A DNA stretch of 64,000 nucleotides from Pseudomonas fluorescens (lineage in GTDB: Bacteria > Pseudomonadota > Gammaproteobacteria > Pseudomonadales > Pseudomonadaceae): contig NZ_CP008896.1 of NCBI RefSeq assembly GCF_000730425.1, forward strand, positions 2,914,001 through 2,978,000. Reading direction: 5' to 3'. This document shows, one piece after another, positions 26,746 through 34,901 of this stretch. Made by a program: the position numbers and the translations under genes. The notes under the pieces were generated by a model that was given only the letters and a program-made list of their open reading frames with translations, did no database searches and was not told the origin of the DNA. Within the stretch, counting starts at the first letter, position 1; each line of letters opens with the position of its first letter.

Positions 26746-27417
26746 ATGACTTTGATGAATCCGTTGACCGTTCTGCGCGACTCTTTCTACTTTTTCCAGC
26801 GCAACCTGGGCGCCATCGTGCAGCTTTGCCTGCCGCTGGTGGTTCTGGAAGCGGTCCTGCAACAAGTGCTCGACCGTTCGCTGGGCCCGGATGCGTTCCC
26901 TGGCTACGGCATGTTCGTGGGGTTGCTGGTGTACCCGCTGTACACCGCTGCCCTGATCCTGTTCCTCGACGCCCGCAGCCGTGGCGAGTCGCCTCGCACC
27001 GCCGACGTACTGGCCATGGCGCTGGCCCTGTGGCCACGCTATGCACTGTTGACCGCCATGAGCACCCTGCTGATCCTGCTGGGGCTGTCACTGTATTTCC
27101 TGCCGGGGCTGTGGTTGATGGTGACACTGGCCTTCGCCGAGTATCTGCTGGTACTGCGCGGCATGCCGGCGCTGGCGGCGATGAAGGAAAGTTTCCGTCT
27201 GACCCGGGGGCATTTCCTGCGCATCCTGGTCTGCCTGTTGTGCGTGATGACTCCACTGTGGCTGCTCAAGGGCGCCAGCGTCGCGGCCTGGCCCGACCTG
27301 CAGAACCCGCTGCTGGCAGTGCTGATCGACAGCGTCCATAGCTTCTTGCAGTTGTTTACCAGCGTGGTGCTGTTCCGCCTGTTCATGCTGATCGCCGGTG
27401 ATGCAGACGCCCGCTAA
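26746..27417 (+). CDS. YciC-family inner-membrane protein
   Basis: A 223-residue protein with about six hydrophobic helices. The N-terminal NPLTVLRDSFYFFQRNLGAI and the loop RGMPALAAMKESFRLTRGHFLRI are characteristic of the YciC/UPF0259 family. Function is unknown; it is an integral membrane protein. An alternative start 3 codons in (MNPLTVL) is equally likely. Confidence 0.75.
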   Translation: MTLMNPLTVLRDSFYFFQRNLGAIVQLCLPLVVLEAVLQQVLDRSLGPDAFPGYGMFVGLLVYPLYTAALILFLDARSRGESPRTADVLAMALALWPRYALLTAMSTLLILLGLSLYFLPGLWLMVTLAFAEYLLVLRGMPALAAMKESFRLTRGHFLRILVCLLCVMTPLWLLKGASVAAWPDLQNPLLAVLIDSVHSFLQLFTSVVLFRLFMLIAGDADAR

Positions 27418-27489
27418 CATGCCCCTTGGGCTCCCGGCCACCGCTCGGGTATGCTCGGGGCCTGTCCAGCAGCGCCATAAGGCGAGCCG

Positions 27490-28578
27490 ATGACCCGTTT
27501 ACTACGAATAACACTGGTGAGCCTGCTGATCCTGGCAGGCCTGCTGACCGCCCTGGTCTACAGCCTGACCTGGCGCCCCGCCGACAAAGAAACCCTGCCT
27601 GTAAGCTGCGAGGCCCCGCGCGCGCCGACGCTGCTGCCCGGCCAGGCGCTCAAGGTGATGACCTGGAACGTGCAGTACCTGGCGGGCAAGAACTACGTGT
27701 TCTGGTACGACACCCCCGACGGCAGCGGCCCGGACAAACGCCCCACCCTTGAAGACATGGCCTCCAGCCTGGACGAAGTGGCGCGGGTGATCCGTGACGA
27801 ACAGCCAGACGTGCTCTTGTTGCAGGAACTGGACGAAGACGCCAAGCCGTCCCACTACCAGGACCAACTGGCGCTGCTCCAGGAGCGTCTGGTAGACCTC
27901 TACCCATGCAGCGTCCAGGCCTTCGACTGGAAGGCCGATTTCGTGCCCGACTGGCATATTTTCGGCAGCGTCGGCCGCAAGCTGGTGACGCTGAGCCGCT
28001 ACCAGATCGAACACGCCGAACGCCTGCAACTGCCGGTGGCCTCGGCCAATCTGATCAGCCGCCAGTTCCAGCCCAAGCCTGCCTTGCTGCTCAGCTACCT
28101 GCCGCTGAGCGACGGTGGCCAACTGGCAGTGCTCAACACCCGCCTGGACAACCCCGCCCCCGGCCACAGTGCGGTGCGCGAACAAGTGCAGGCAACCATC
28201 AAGCTGCTGGATAAATTCGAGAGCCATGGCACGCCCTGGTTGATTGGCGGGGACTTCAATCTGCTGCCGCTGGGGCAATTCCTGCGCTTGGACGCTGGCA
28301 AGCGTGGGCAGTATTCGCCGGACAGTGAACTGCATCTGCTGTGGGACAAATACCCGATGGTCCCCAGCAACAGCCAATCCAGCGGGATTGACCGGGCGCA
28401 GTGGCTGACTCACTTCCCCAATGACCCAAGCCTCGATGGGCCGGATCGCACGGTGGATTATCTGTTCTATAGCCCGAGGCTGAAGAAGGTGGAGGCGCGG
28501 GTGAGGCAGGACGATACGTTGCGTATTTCCAATCACCTGCCGGTGATCGCGCGGTTCCTGCTGCCCGCGGCGCAATAA
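27490..28578 (+). CDS. Endonuclease/exonuclease/phosphatase-family protein
   Basis: A 362-residue protein with one N-terminal membrane anchor (about residues 7-26) and an EEP domain facing the periplasm. TWNVQYL, QELDED, GGDFNLLP and a terminal TVDYLFYS...SNHLPVIARF correspond to the metal and phosphate-binding motifs of the fold, with SNHLP in place of the usual SDHLP. The substrate could be nucleic acid, lipid phosphate or sugar phosphate; the anchor favours a membrane-side substrate. Confidence 0.8.
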   Translation: MTRLLRITLVSLLILAGLLTALVYSLTWRPADKETLPVSCEAPRAPTLLPGQALKVMTWNVQYLAGKNYVFWYDTPDGSGPDKRPTLEDMASSLDEVARVIRDEQPDVLLLQELDEDAKPSHYQDQLALLQERLVDLYPCSVQAFDWKADFVPDWHIFGSVGRKLVTLSRYQIEHAERLQLPVASANLISRQFQPKPALLLSYLPLSDGGQLAVLNTRLDNPAPGHSAVREQVQATIKLLDKFESHGTPWLIGGDFNLLPLGQFLRLDAGKRGQYSPDSELHLLWDKYPMVPSNSQSSGIDRAQWLTHFPNDPSLDGPDRTVDYLFYSPRLKKVEARVRQDDTLRISNHLPVIARFLLPAAQ

Positions 28579-28612
28579 CCCACAACACACAACCCAATGT
28601 GAAATAGGGTTT

Positions 28613-28640
28613 GTGTAGGAGCTGGCTTGCCTGCGCCTAC
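28613..28640. repeat. Single REP unit at the island's left chromosomal flank
   Basis: TGTAGGAGCTGGCTTGCCTG closed by CGCCTACA is the last REP seen before the island. It lies just beyond the stranded hrpB tail, where the original 3' end of hrpB would have met it. Confidence 0.65.
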
Positions 28641-28659
28641 AGTTAGATCTTCATCGGGA

Positions 28660-28722
28660 TTACTTGCGCGGCTTGATCCGCGCAGTCGCCTCCGCCACCA
28701 AGGGGTCATCCGGCCAGTAGTG
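28660..28722 (-). pseudogene. hrpB: Stranded native 3' end of hrpB
   Basis: Read on the minus strand, these 63 bases encode HYWPDDPLVAEATARIKPRK and a TAA stop. HrpB helicases normally end with KGRYPKHxWPDDP and a short basic tail, and the hrpB gene at the other end of the island stops following that pattern right after KGRYPK. The two pieces therefore belonged to one gene, now separated by about 22 kb. No start codon is present here. Confidence 0.9.
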
Positions 28723-29074
28723 TGAGCTATCAAATTACGTTCCTTCGATTGACACCGCCAAATCGCCCGTAATCCCTACCTATGATGCTATTTCGGCGAC
28801 TCCCCATTGACCGTCAAACTCACCCCCATTGATTGACAAAAACTGACGCCAATCAAGAGAAGGTTTGACAGGTGTACCAGAGCACGTCAGGTCTTACAGC
28901 ACAAAATGTTTGACACTGAACATTCGGCCCACTACTCCCGAATGCAATCAAACAGAGTTTGAACCTGCGTCCCTGAGCGCCCGCCATGCCCAGATCTTTT
29001 CTTCAGCGCCCCTTGAAAGGGTGACGCACGTCCCCATTTCTCTGTGAACGCCCCCGCAACCTCTTCGCAAGGGA
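28723..29074. other. Left end of island: non-coding, with repeated GATTGACA-type motifs
   Basis: No gene is seen before the Pycsar operon. GATTGACA occurs at 28747-28754 and 28831-28838, TTTGACA at 28864 and 28909, and AAACTGACGC at 28840-28849. The GATTGACA and AAACTGACGC motifs recur inverted at the right end (50885-50892 and 50863-50872). They are likely recombinase binding sites, and the operon promoter probably also lies here. Confidence 0.6.
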
Positions 29075-30013
29075 ATGCTCACCATCATGACTACTGGGAA
29101 GTTGATCGATCGCTTTGAAGGGCCGTCAGGCCGCGCCGTTCTTGAGGAAGTACTGCTTGAGCAGAAGCTGGTACTCGGAAATCAAGACCTAGCACGCCGC
29201 CTCGCAGAGGTAGGAACGCTGGAGGAGATCGCTAAGGATGCTGTGCTCATTACCGAGGACGCGGAGGACTCCGAGGTTTATTTCATCATCACAGGGCATT
29301 TCCAGGTGAAGGTCCATGATCGTGAAGTCGCAACACGAGGGGGCGGCGATCACGTCGGAGAAATGGCTGCTCTGGTCCCAACAGCGAAGCGCTCTGCTAC
29401 TGTACTGGCCACCGAGCCCTCGATTGTCTTGAAGGTCAGCGCGGCAGACTTCAAGTCCATTGCGGACGCGTATCCCTCGGTTTGGCGACAGGTCACTCGG
29501 CAACTGGTCGATCGACTACACCAGCGAAACGACATGGTGCTTCCTGCCCATCAGTCATCCCACGTATTCATCATTTGCTCGGTCGAGGCACTCCCTATTG
29601 CCCGGGCAATCGAGAATAACCTTGAGCACGACAAGTTCTTCGTAAAGACCTGGACACAAGGCGTTTTCCGCGCATCGCAGTACGCCCTTGAAAGCCTCGA
29701 AGAGCAACTGGACGAGTGCGATTTTGCCATCGCAATCGCACAGCCGGACGACTCCGTCACAATGCGCGAGGAAACCAAGAATACGCCGCGCGACAACGTC
29801 ATTTTCGAGCTTGGCCTGTTCGTAGGACGACTTGGCAGGGCACGAACCTTCCTTCTTGAGCCTAGGGGTGACGAGGTACATCTGCCGTCAGATCTGAAAG
29901 GGCTGACAACCATCGGATATCGCCTAACGAAAAGTGAAGACCAGCTGCCCTCCAGCCTATCTCCAGCCTGCAATCAGCTACGCACCATTTTCAACAAGCT
30001 AGGACCGAAGTAA
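29075..30013 (+). CDS. Pycsar effector: cyclic-nucleotide-binding domain plus TIR (PycTIR-like)
   Basis: A 312-residue two-domain protein. Residues about 45-150 form a cyclic-nucleotide-binding fold with the phosphate cassette GGGDHVGEMAALVPTAKRSA (Glu96, Arg106). Residues about 162-285 form a TIR-like domain of the CAP12/PF10137 type (HVFIICSV, CDFAIAIAQPDDS, DNVIFELGLFVGRLGRAR, PSDLKG), with Glu245 in FELG as the expected catalytic residue. In Pycsar immunity, cCMP or cUMP made during phage infection activates this TIR to destroy NAD and stop the infected cell. The cyclase gene follows 80 nt downstream. A second ATG at 29087 is better placed for the AAGGGA ribosome site, so the protein may be 4 residues shorter. 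Confidence 0.88.
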   Translation: MLTIMTTGKLIDRFEGPSGRAVLEEVLLEQKLVLGNQDLARRLAEVGTLEEIAKDAVLITEDAEDSEVYFIITGHFQVKVHDREVATRGGGDHVGEMAALVPTAKRSATVLATEPSIVLKVSAADFKSIADAYPSVWRQVTRQLVDRLHQRNDMVLPAHQSSHVFIICSVEALPIARAIENNLEHDKFFVKTWTQGVFRASQYALESLEEQLDECDFAIAIAQPDDSVTMREETKNTPRDNVIFELGLFVGRLGRARTFLLEPRGDEVHLPSDLKGLTTIGYRLTKSEDQLPSSLSPACNQLRTIFNKLGPK

Positions 30014-30093
30014 CGGATATCTGTCAACAAGCAAATTTGGCATGCGCTTGCCTACCGCATTGCAGCGCGCCCAATCACCCGAAGGAGTGATCG

Positions 30094-31638
30094 ATGAGCA
30101 AGAGCTGGAACCATGATCGCGCTGCAAAACACATAGACCAGAAGATCGCTGATGTTGAGGAAATCACCATCAAGGATTACGTGCGCGACATGTCGTTGGA
30201 ATCGATTCCTACCAGTACCGCGTACCGCGTGGATGGGGTCCACATGTATGCGGACATCATGAATCTCGAGGACATGCTGAACATCACTGCAGTCGAGGGC
30301 ACAGAGTGTCACAAGCGCACGCTGCGCTTTCTTGACCAGCACTACCGGGCAGTCAAGCGAATTCTCAACAAGGTTGATGCGCGCCGCGTCGACTTCCACA
30401 GTCAGCGGCTGCACTCCCTTTTCACTAAGCCGTACAACACTGAGTCCGGCGCTGAGACCAAGCGTGTTCAACGCGCCGTTGCGACTGCGCAATTGATCAT
30501 TGACGTGCTTGCAGAGACGGGCGACGACGATGAGCAAATCCCAGCAGCCAAGGTTCGAATTGGCATCGATACCGGCCTAGCTCTTGCTGTAAACAATGGC
30601 CGCAGCGGGTACCGCGAACCCTTGTTCCTGGGCGATCCAGCGAACCATGCCGCGAAACTGGCCAGTAATAACAAGGCCAGGGGTATCTATCTGACCAACA
30701 ATGCTCGTAAGGCCATCGGCCTTGCGGAAAGCGATGAGCCGGAAAAATCTGCCCTAACCGCGATAGAGATCAAGGCATGTCAGGATGCGGCCAAGCTGGA
30801 TGTCACGTCCGACGAGATCGTCGAGGAGTGGCGTGAGGATCTGAAAAAGAACCCCATTGGCGGTTACCAGTTTTCCCGCCAAACCCCACCCCTGCGTGAT
30901 ATGGACATTTACTCGCTGACTCCGGCCAACTCGAAGCGACAGGAGATGGTGAGCCTCTACGCCGATATTGATGGCTTCACAGCCTACGTGGCCGATCACA
31001 TCAACGAGAAGACCGACGATGTCGTGCGGACTTTGCATGTCATCCGCTCCGAGCTGGAGCGGGTCGTGACTTCCGACTTCGAAGGGCGCCGGGTGCGCTT
31101 CATCGGAGACTGCGTGCAAGCCCTATCCTGTGACGGCACCGCGCATACTACTGACGAAGAGAAGTCAGTATCCGAGGCCACACGGCTAGCAGGTGCACTG
31201 CGCAGCAGCTTCAATCTCGCAATTGAGCGGCTGAACGCCGAAGGTATTGAAACCGGCGACCTCGGCCTCGCGATTGGCTTCGATCTGGGCCCAATAGCCG
31301 TCACGCGCCTGGGCGCCAAGGGTAATAGAGTTAGGTGCGCTATCGGGCGTAGCGTGATCGAGTCTGAGAAACGCCAATGCGCGTGTTCGGGGGTGGAAAC
31401 CGCGATCGGGCAAGTAGCTTACGACGCAGCATCGAAAGCTGTGCAGAACCTGTTTGGGAAGAGTCGTAAGACATCACACCTGGACTACAACGAAGCTACC
31501 GAAGCCCTGGCAGATGATGGGGACGCATCTGCGAAGCAAGCTCGCTCGGAAGCCTATGCGGGTTCCGCCGCCATCATTCGCGCAGATGAGCGTCAGGTGC
31601 AGCCCCACTCCCGCCAGAAAGTAGACGGCAGCCGTTGA
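30094..31638 (+). CDS. Pycsar pyrimidine cyclase (PycC-like class III nucleotide cyclase)
   Basis: A 514-residue soluble protein that should make a cyclic pyrimidine nucleotide signal for the TIR effector. The C-terminal cyclase domain (about residues 285-440) has both metal-binding Asp residues, in SLYADIDGFTAYV (Asp291) and VRFIGDCVQAL (Asp339). An N-terminal region (about 45-205) also looks like a cyclase fold: HMYADIMNLEDML, and RIGIDTGLALAV...LGDPANHAAKLA. However, where the second metal Asp should be it reads FHSQRLHSLF, so this half is probably regulatory. A GGAG ribosome site precedes the ATG. Its stop overlaps the next gene. Base specificity (cCMP or cUMP) cannot be read by eye. Confidence 0.87.
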   Translation: MSKSWNHDRAAKHIDQKIADVEEITIKDYVRDMSLESIPTSTAYRVDGVHMYADIMNLEDMLNITAVEGTECHKRTLRFLDQHYRAVKRILNKVDARRVDFHSQRLHSLFTKPYNTESGAETKRVQRAVATAQLIIDVLAETGDDDEQIPAAKVRIGIDTGLALAVNNGRSGYREPLFLGDPANHAAKLASNNKARGIYLTNNARKAIGLAESDEPEKSALTAIEIKACQDAAKLDVTSDEIVEEWREDLKKNPIGGYQFSRQTPPLRDMDIYSLTPANSKRQEMVSLYADIDGFTAYVADHINEKTDDVVRTLHVIRSELERVVTSDFEGRRVRFIGDCVQALSCDGTAHTTDEEKSVSEATRLAGALRSSFNLAIERLNAEGIETGDLGLAIGFDLGPIAVTRLGAKGNRVRCAIGRSVIESEKRQCACSGVETAIGQVAYDAASKAVQNLFGKSRKTSHLDYNEATEALADDGDASAKQARSEAYAGSAAIIRADERQVQPHSRQKVDGSR

Positions 31639-32408
31639 GCACAGCGCTCGACCTGATTGCACAGGTCGCCCCAGATTTCGGGGGTACCTGTGTAACATCC
31701 GTTCCGCAGACAGCAACGCTTGATCTTCCGATTCGGCTGGTGGACGGGAGAACGCTCCCCTACAAGCTGCATTTACGCCAAGACGGTGAATGGATAGAAG
31801 CACGCGAAAGCACACCACATCACTTGCCAGGCTTTTGCCCGGAACGGCACATCAATTATGATGGTACGTTCTGTCTGTTTTACGCGGGCGCCAATCCGCT
31901 TCCTGTCTCAGACGAGCCGTCCGCTCGTGCCTGGCTTGAGACAATCTACAAATACCTAAAGCTTCAAGAGCGCGCTCGCACTCTGCGCAGATGGCCGAAT
32001 GGTTCCGCGTGGGCACACGGCGACGCAGCTCGACATCAACTGCGAGCGCAGAAGGCTGCGAGCGCAATCAGTGGCAAAATCGCTAACGATCTTGCGGTAA
32101 ATCAGCTAGGGCTCAAGCGCAGAAAGTCCAAAGAGCGACCTATCTTGGATGTGATCTCCGGAACAGTGCCTTTGTTTAGCGTGTGGGAAAAGTCCCGGCG
32201 GGTAATCAACCAAAAAAGGCGCTGCTTCTGCGGCCTGTATGGACGCCGCCGTCCTAAACGAATTCGACGCTGCCATGACCATGCAAAGCAGGCTACCGAA
32301 CTGGCTTTCGCATTGCGGGACTGGGAAGAGGCTGAGCGGCAATATTGGGACTCCATGCACGGCAAGCCTTGCTGTGGTTCCTGCGATAGCTGCCCACTCA
32401 GCCCATAA
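31635..32408 (+). CDS. E2-like (ubiquitin-conjugating fold) cysteine protein, third gene of the Pycsar operon
   Basis: A 257-residue protein starting with TTG, whose start overlaps the cyclase stop by 4 nt (TTGA), so it is translationally coupled. Residues about 65-85 read GFCPERHINYDGTFCLFYAG: HIN (72-74), a DG turn and Cys80 line up with the HPN motif and catalytic Cys segment (HPN...DGSICL) of E2 enzymes. Preceding beta-strand-like segments (DLPIRLVDGRTLPYKLHL, EWIEA) fit the E2 sheet. The C-terminal 60 residues are rich in Cys and basic residues (CFCGLYG, RRCHDHAK, CCGSCDSC), likely a zinc-binding tail. Its role beside a Pycsar pair is not established; a protein-conjugation or effector-priming role is my inference from E2-type genes in CBASS. 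Confidence 0.65.
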   Translation: MSTALDLIAQVAPDFGGTCVTSVPQTATLDLPIRLVDGRTLPYKLHLRQDGEWIEARESTPHHLPGFCPERHINYDGTFCLFYAGANPLPVSDEPSARAWLETIYKYLKLQERARTLRRWPNGSAWAHGDAARHQLRAQKAASAISGKIANDLAVNQLGLKRRKSKERPILDVISGTVPLFSVWEKSRRVINQKRRCFCGLYGRRRPKRIRRCHDHAKQATELAFALRDWEEAERQYWDSMHGKPCCGSCDSCPLSP

Positions 32409-32721
32409 GTCCCGGTGTAATTCGGGCTGGTCCCCAGGCGAGTCGGCATCTGGACTAGCAGCCCGCCGCTCATACCGGGGACGTTTCGTCTGATCAGGCA
32501 ACTGGCAGGAGCAACAACAGGATCTTAACCCTGAGCAGTCGAAGGCCATGATGACCGGCCGGTACCCCGTTTTTAGTACTTGGCAGAAGTAACGGCCAGG
32601 CCACGGGGGCCTACCTCAAGATGCTCCTAAAAGAGAAAATAAATTAATGTACGCCAGGGCTTCCAGCCCCTCCCCTTCGAACATAACATCACGTCACGTT
32701 ACAAACCTAAGCCAGGTGCCC
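32409..32721. other. Intergenic stretch after the Pycsar operon
   Basis: No convincing gene is seen. The first half has GC-rich short inverted segments around GTCCCGG and CCGGGGAC (32407-32481), which may end the operon transcript. The second half turns AT-rich (AAAAGAGAAAATAAATTA) just before the next small gene and probably holds its promoter. Confidence 0.4.
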
Positions 32722-32901
32722 ATGCCTATGAAAACTAGCAATCGCGTTGTGATCGAGGTTGATCCTGCCCAAAAGCAGCAGATCTACGCCGCACTCAAGG
32801 CGCGTGGGTTGACCATGCGTGAGTGGTTTCTGCAGCAGGTGAGTCAGGAGCTTTCCATTCCGCAGCCCACCCCACCCTCCAGTCAGTCGAGCAACGATTA
32901 A
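32722..32901 (+). CDS. Small ribbon-helix-helix-like protein next to the DUF499 remnant
   Basis: A 59-residue protein whose core RVVIEVDPAQKQQIYAALKARGLTMREWFLQQ has the strand-helix-helix pattern of a ribbon-helix-helix DNA binder. The ATG at 32722 is preceded by AGGTG. It lies 22 nt ahead of the broken DUF499 gene and was probably the first gene of that defence operon, perhaps its regulator. Assignment is by pattern only. Confidence 0.5.
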   Translation: MPMKTSNRVVIEVDPAQKQQIYAALKARGLTMREWFLQQVSQELSIPQPTPPSSQSSND

Positions 32902-32923
32902 GTATTTCTCAGGGAGTCGAGCA

Positions 32924-33345
32924 GATGCTCAAGACAGTCAAGCAGGCATGCACATTCAACCCCATCATTCGCGACTACCCAACTAGGCGAAGAGGAAGCC
33001 ATCAAGCCCTACTGGGTCAATGGCCCTCGCGCGGTCGATCAGGCTGGCTGGAAGAAAATTATCGGGGACAAACCGACCCTGATCATGCTCGATGAGTTGC
33101 CGCCCTACCTTGAAAACGCGAGCACTACTGTCATCGGCGGCGGTACGCTGGCTACCGTGAGCACCTACACACTCAGCTGCCTGATGAGCGCCGCTCTGGA
33201 GTTACCGCGTTGCTGCATTGTGATTGCCAACCTATCCGGCAGCTATGTGGCTCAGACCAAGGCAATTGCCGAAGCAATCTCTAACCTCCAGCAAGAAGCC
33301 AGTCGCCAAGCGAGCACCATCACCCCCGTGCAGTTGGCGGGTACC
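32924..33345 (+). pseudogene. Remnant of a DUF499 (anti-phage-associated ATPase) gene
   Basis: The frame opens MLKTVKQACTFNP, a typical DUF499 start with an AGGGAG ribosome site. It then breaks, and a second frame from about 33000 reads EEAIKPYWVNGP, PTLIMLDELPPYLENAS (the Walker B-like motif) and CIVIANLSGSYVAQ. The intervening Walker A part of the usual about 1000-residue protein is missing, and the gene ends at about 33345, where intron-like sequence begins. DUF499 proteins occur with DUF1156 methylases and HerA helicases in a predicted phage-defence cluster. None of those partners remains. Confidence 0.75.
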
Positions 33346-33560
33346 TGTTCATCCCTAGCGCCTCTCCGCCTTGATGCTGGCAGATTCAGTCTGGCCTCGC
33401 GGTTCGACCTACCGAAATATCGGCGGTTACATTGTCCCCAGAGCTTCAGACCCGGCTGTTACCGGCCACGCCTGTCTGGGTAGGGAACGAGTGGTGGAAC
33501 AGTCGGTTCCGTCGGGCGTTAACCTGCGGAACAGAAACCCATGCGACTTTCAGGTCGCAC
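33346..33560 (-). other. Possible 5' remnant of a second group II intron
   Basis: Read on the minus strand from 33560, the segment begins GTGCGACC and folds into TGCGAC-loop-GTCGCA. GTGCG is the usual group II intron 5' end. The rest has no reading frame and contains intron-domain-I-like runs such as GGTAACAGCCGGGTCT. It lies between the end of the resident intron and the DUF499 remnant. Identification is from motif memory alone. Confidence 0.35.
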
Positions 33561-33609
33561 TGCCGAAATGGTGAGTCGGCCGCGGGAACTGCCCCCGCAG
33601 CCGCTCGCA

Positions 33610-33643
33610 GAACCGTACGTGACACTCTCGCGTCATACGGCTC
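33610..33643 (-). ncRNA. Group II intron domain V
   Basis: The 34-nt minus-strand hairpin runs GAGCCGTATGACGCGAGAG and then TGTCACGTACGGTTC. It has the conserved catalytic opening GAGCCGTATG, a GAGAG-type tetraloop region and the closing GTACGGTTC. The maturase stop codon (TGA) lies inside it. Confidence 0.85.
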
Positions 33644-34901
33644 CCGTTATCCAACCTTGCTGCCCGGTCACTCGCCAGTGATGAAACAGCCGGGGTACCA
33701 CAGTCCGCATCTTGTCCAGCCATTGGCTAATGCGCCGCTTGCGCCTATGAAGGGCCTTGTATTTTCGTCGGGCCCAGCGTTCAAGCGCGCGGTCAATGTG
33801 CTGGAAGATGCCAAGCATGGCTGTCCGATAGAACGAGCCATAGTATTGCCACCACCCCTGTATCACTGGATTGTAGAGCCGAGCCACGTCGACCAGCGTC
33901 ACGTGGGTTTGGCGATTGAGTCGCCACCTGCGTACCGCTTGCCGCATCCGCTTTAAGGCATCCGCACTCGCTCCCGGAAGGAAGCTCGTGAAGAGCTGGT
34001 CTTGTTTGCTGAGCGCCTTCCTCGGCCTAAAGGTGAAGCCGAGGAAGGTAAAGCTCACATGCGGATAACCTGCGCGACGGTTACTGTCCTTGCAGTACAC
34101 GACTTTCGATTTCTCCGGGTGCATCGTCAAGCCACAGGCAGCCAGCCGTGAAGCAATGGAGCGCATCACGTACTCCGCTTGCTTTCGACTGCGGCAGTGC
34201 ACCACCGCATCATCGGCGTAGCGGGCAAACGGGCAGTTGGGGCTGGTACGTTGCATCCAGGTGTCGAAGGCATAGTGCATGAACAGATTCATCAGGAGGG
34301 GACTGAGCACTCCACCTTGCGGGGTGCCGCGTTCGCGTGGGACGCGCATGCCGTCATCCGTTTCGAACGGCGCAACCAGCCACCGCTCGATGTACAGAAG
34401 TATCCAGTCCTCCTTGATGTGCAGGCGCACCGCCTTCATCAGCAACCCATGATTGATCTGATCGAAGGCTGCCTTGATATCAAACTCCACCACCCAGTCG
34501 TATCGCCAGCAGCGCTCACGCGTGATCGCCACCGCCTGCTTCGCTGATCGTCCCGGCCGGTACCCATAGGAGTCCGAGTGGAAGATCGAGTCCAGCTCCG
34601 GCTCGATGAGAAGCTTGACCACGGTTTGCGCGACACGATCACCAACCGTGGGCACTCCCAGCTTGCGCGTGCCTCCCGATGCCTTGGGAATTTCTACTTG
34701 CTTGACCGGAGGCGGGAAGTACGACCCCGACGACATCCGATTCCACAGCTTGTAGAGATTCTTAGACAGATCCCGCTCGAAATCGGCGATGGTTTCATCG
34801 TCGATGCCGGCAGCACCGCGGTTGGCCCTGACCTGCTGGTAGGCGTCCCATACCGTGCGTTTCGCTATGTCATAAGGTTTCGCCGAGCTCACGCCACTCA
34901 T
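33633..34901 (-). CDS. ltrA: Group II intron reverse transcriptase/maturase
   Basis: A 422-residue intron-encoded protein that helps the intron splice and copy itself into DNA. Reverse transcriptase blocks are complete: RGAAGIDDETI, YRPGRSAKQAV, EFDIKAAFDQINH, GTPQGGVLSPLLMNLFMH, the active site FARYADDAVVHC, and FLGFTFRPR. The C-terminal maturase (X) domain and GWWQYYG are present. No HNH endonuclease domain follows. The stop codon is within domain V, as in some bacterial lineages. Confidence 0.93.
   Translation of the reverse strand: MSGVSSAKPYDIAKRTVWDAYQQVRANRGAAGIDDETIADFERDLSKNLYKLWNRMSSGSYFPPPVKQVEIPKASGGTRKLGVPTVGDRVAQTVVKLLIEPELDSIFHSDSYGYRPGRSAKQAVAITRERCWRYDWVVEFDIKAAFDQINHGLLMKAVRLHIKEDWILLYIERWLVAPFETDDGMRVPRERGTPQGGVLSPLLMNLFMHYAFDTWMQRTSPNCPFARYADDAVVHCRSRKQAEYVMRSIASRLAACGLTMHPEKSKVVYCKDSNRRAGYPHVSFTFLGFTFRPRKALSKQDQLFTSFLPGASADALKRMRQAVRRWRLNRQTHVTLVDVARLYNPVIQGWWQYYGSFYRTAMLGIFQHIDRALERWARRKYKALHRRKRRISQWLDKMRTVVPRLFHHWRVTGQQGWITGAV

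Noticed and set aside
28741..28930. CRISPR-like array from repeated TTGAC motifs at the island left end
   Set aside because: Motifs are short (7-8 bp), unevenly spaced and vary; they recur at the opposite end inverted, which fits recombinase sites.
29075..32408. CBASS instead of Pycsar
   Set aside because: The nucleotide synthase is a class III cyclase with two metal Asp motifs, not a CD-NTase with the GS...DxD pattern, and the effector has a cNMP-binding fold.
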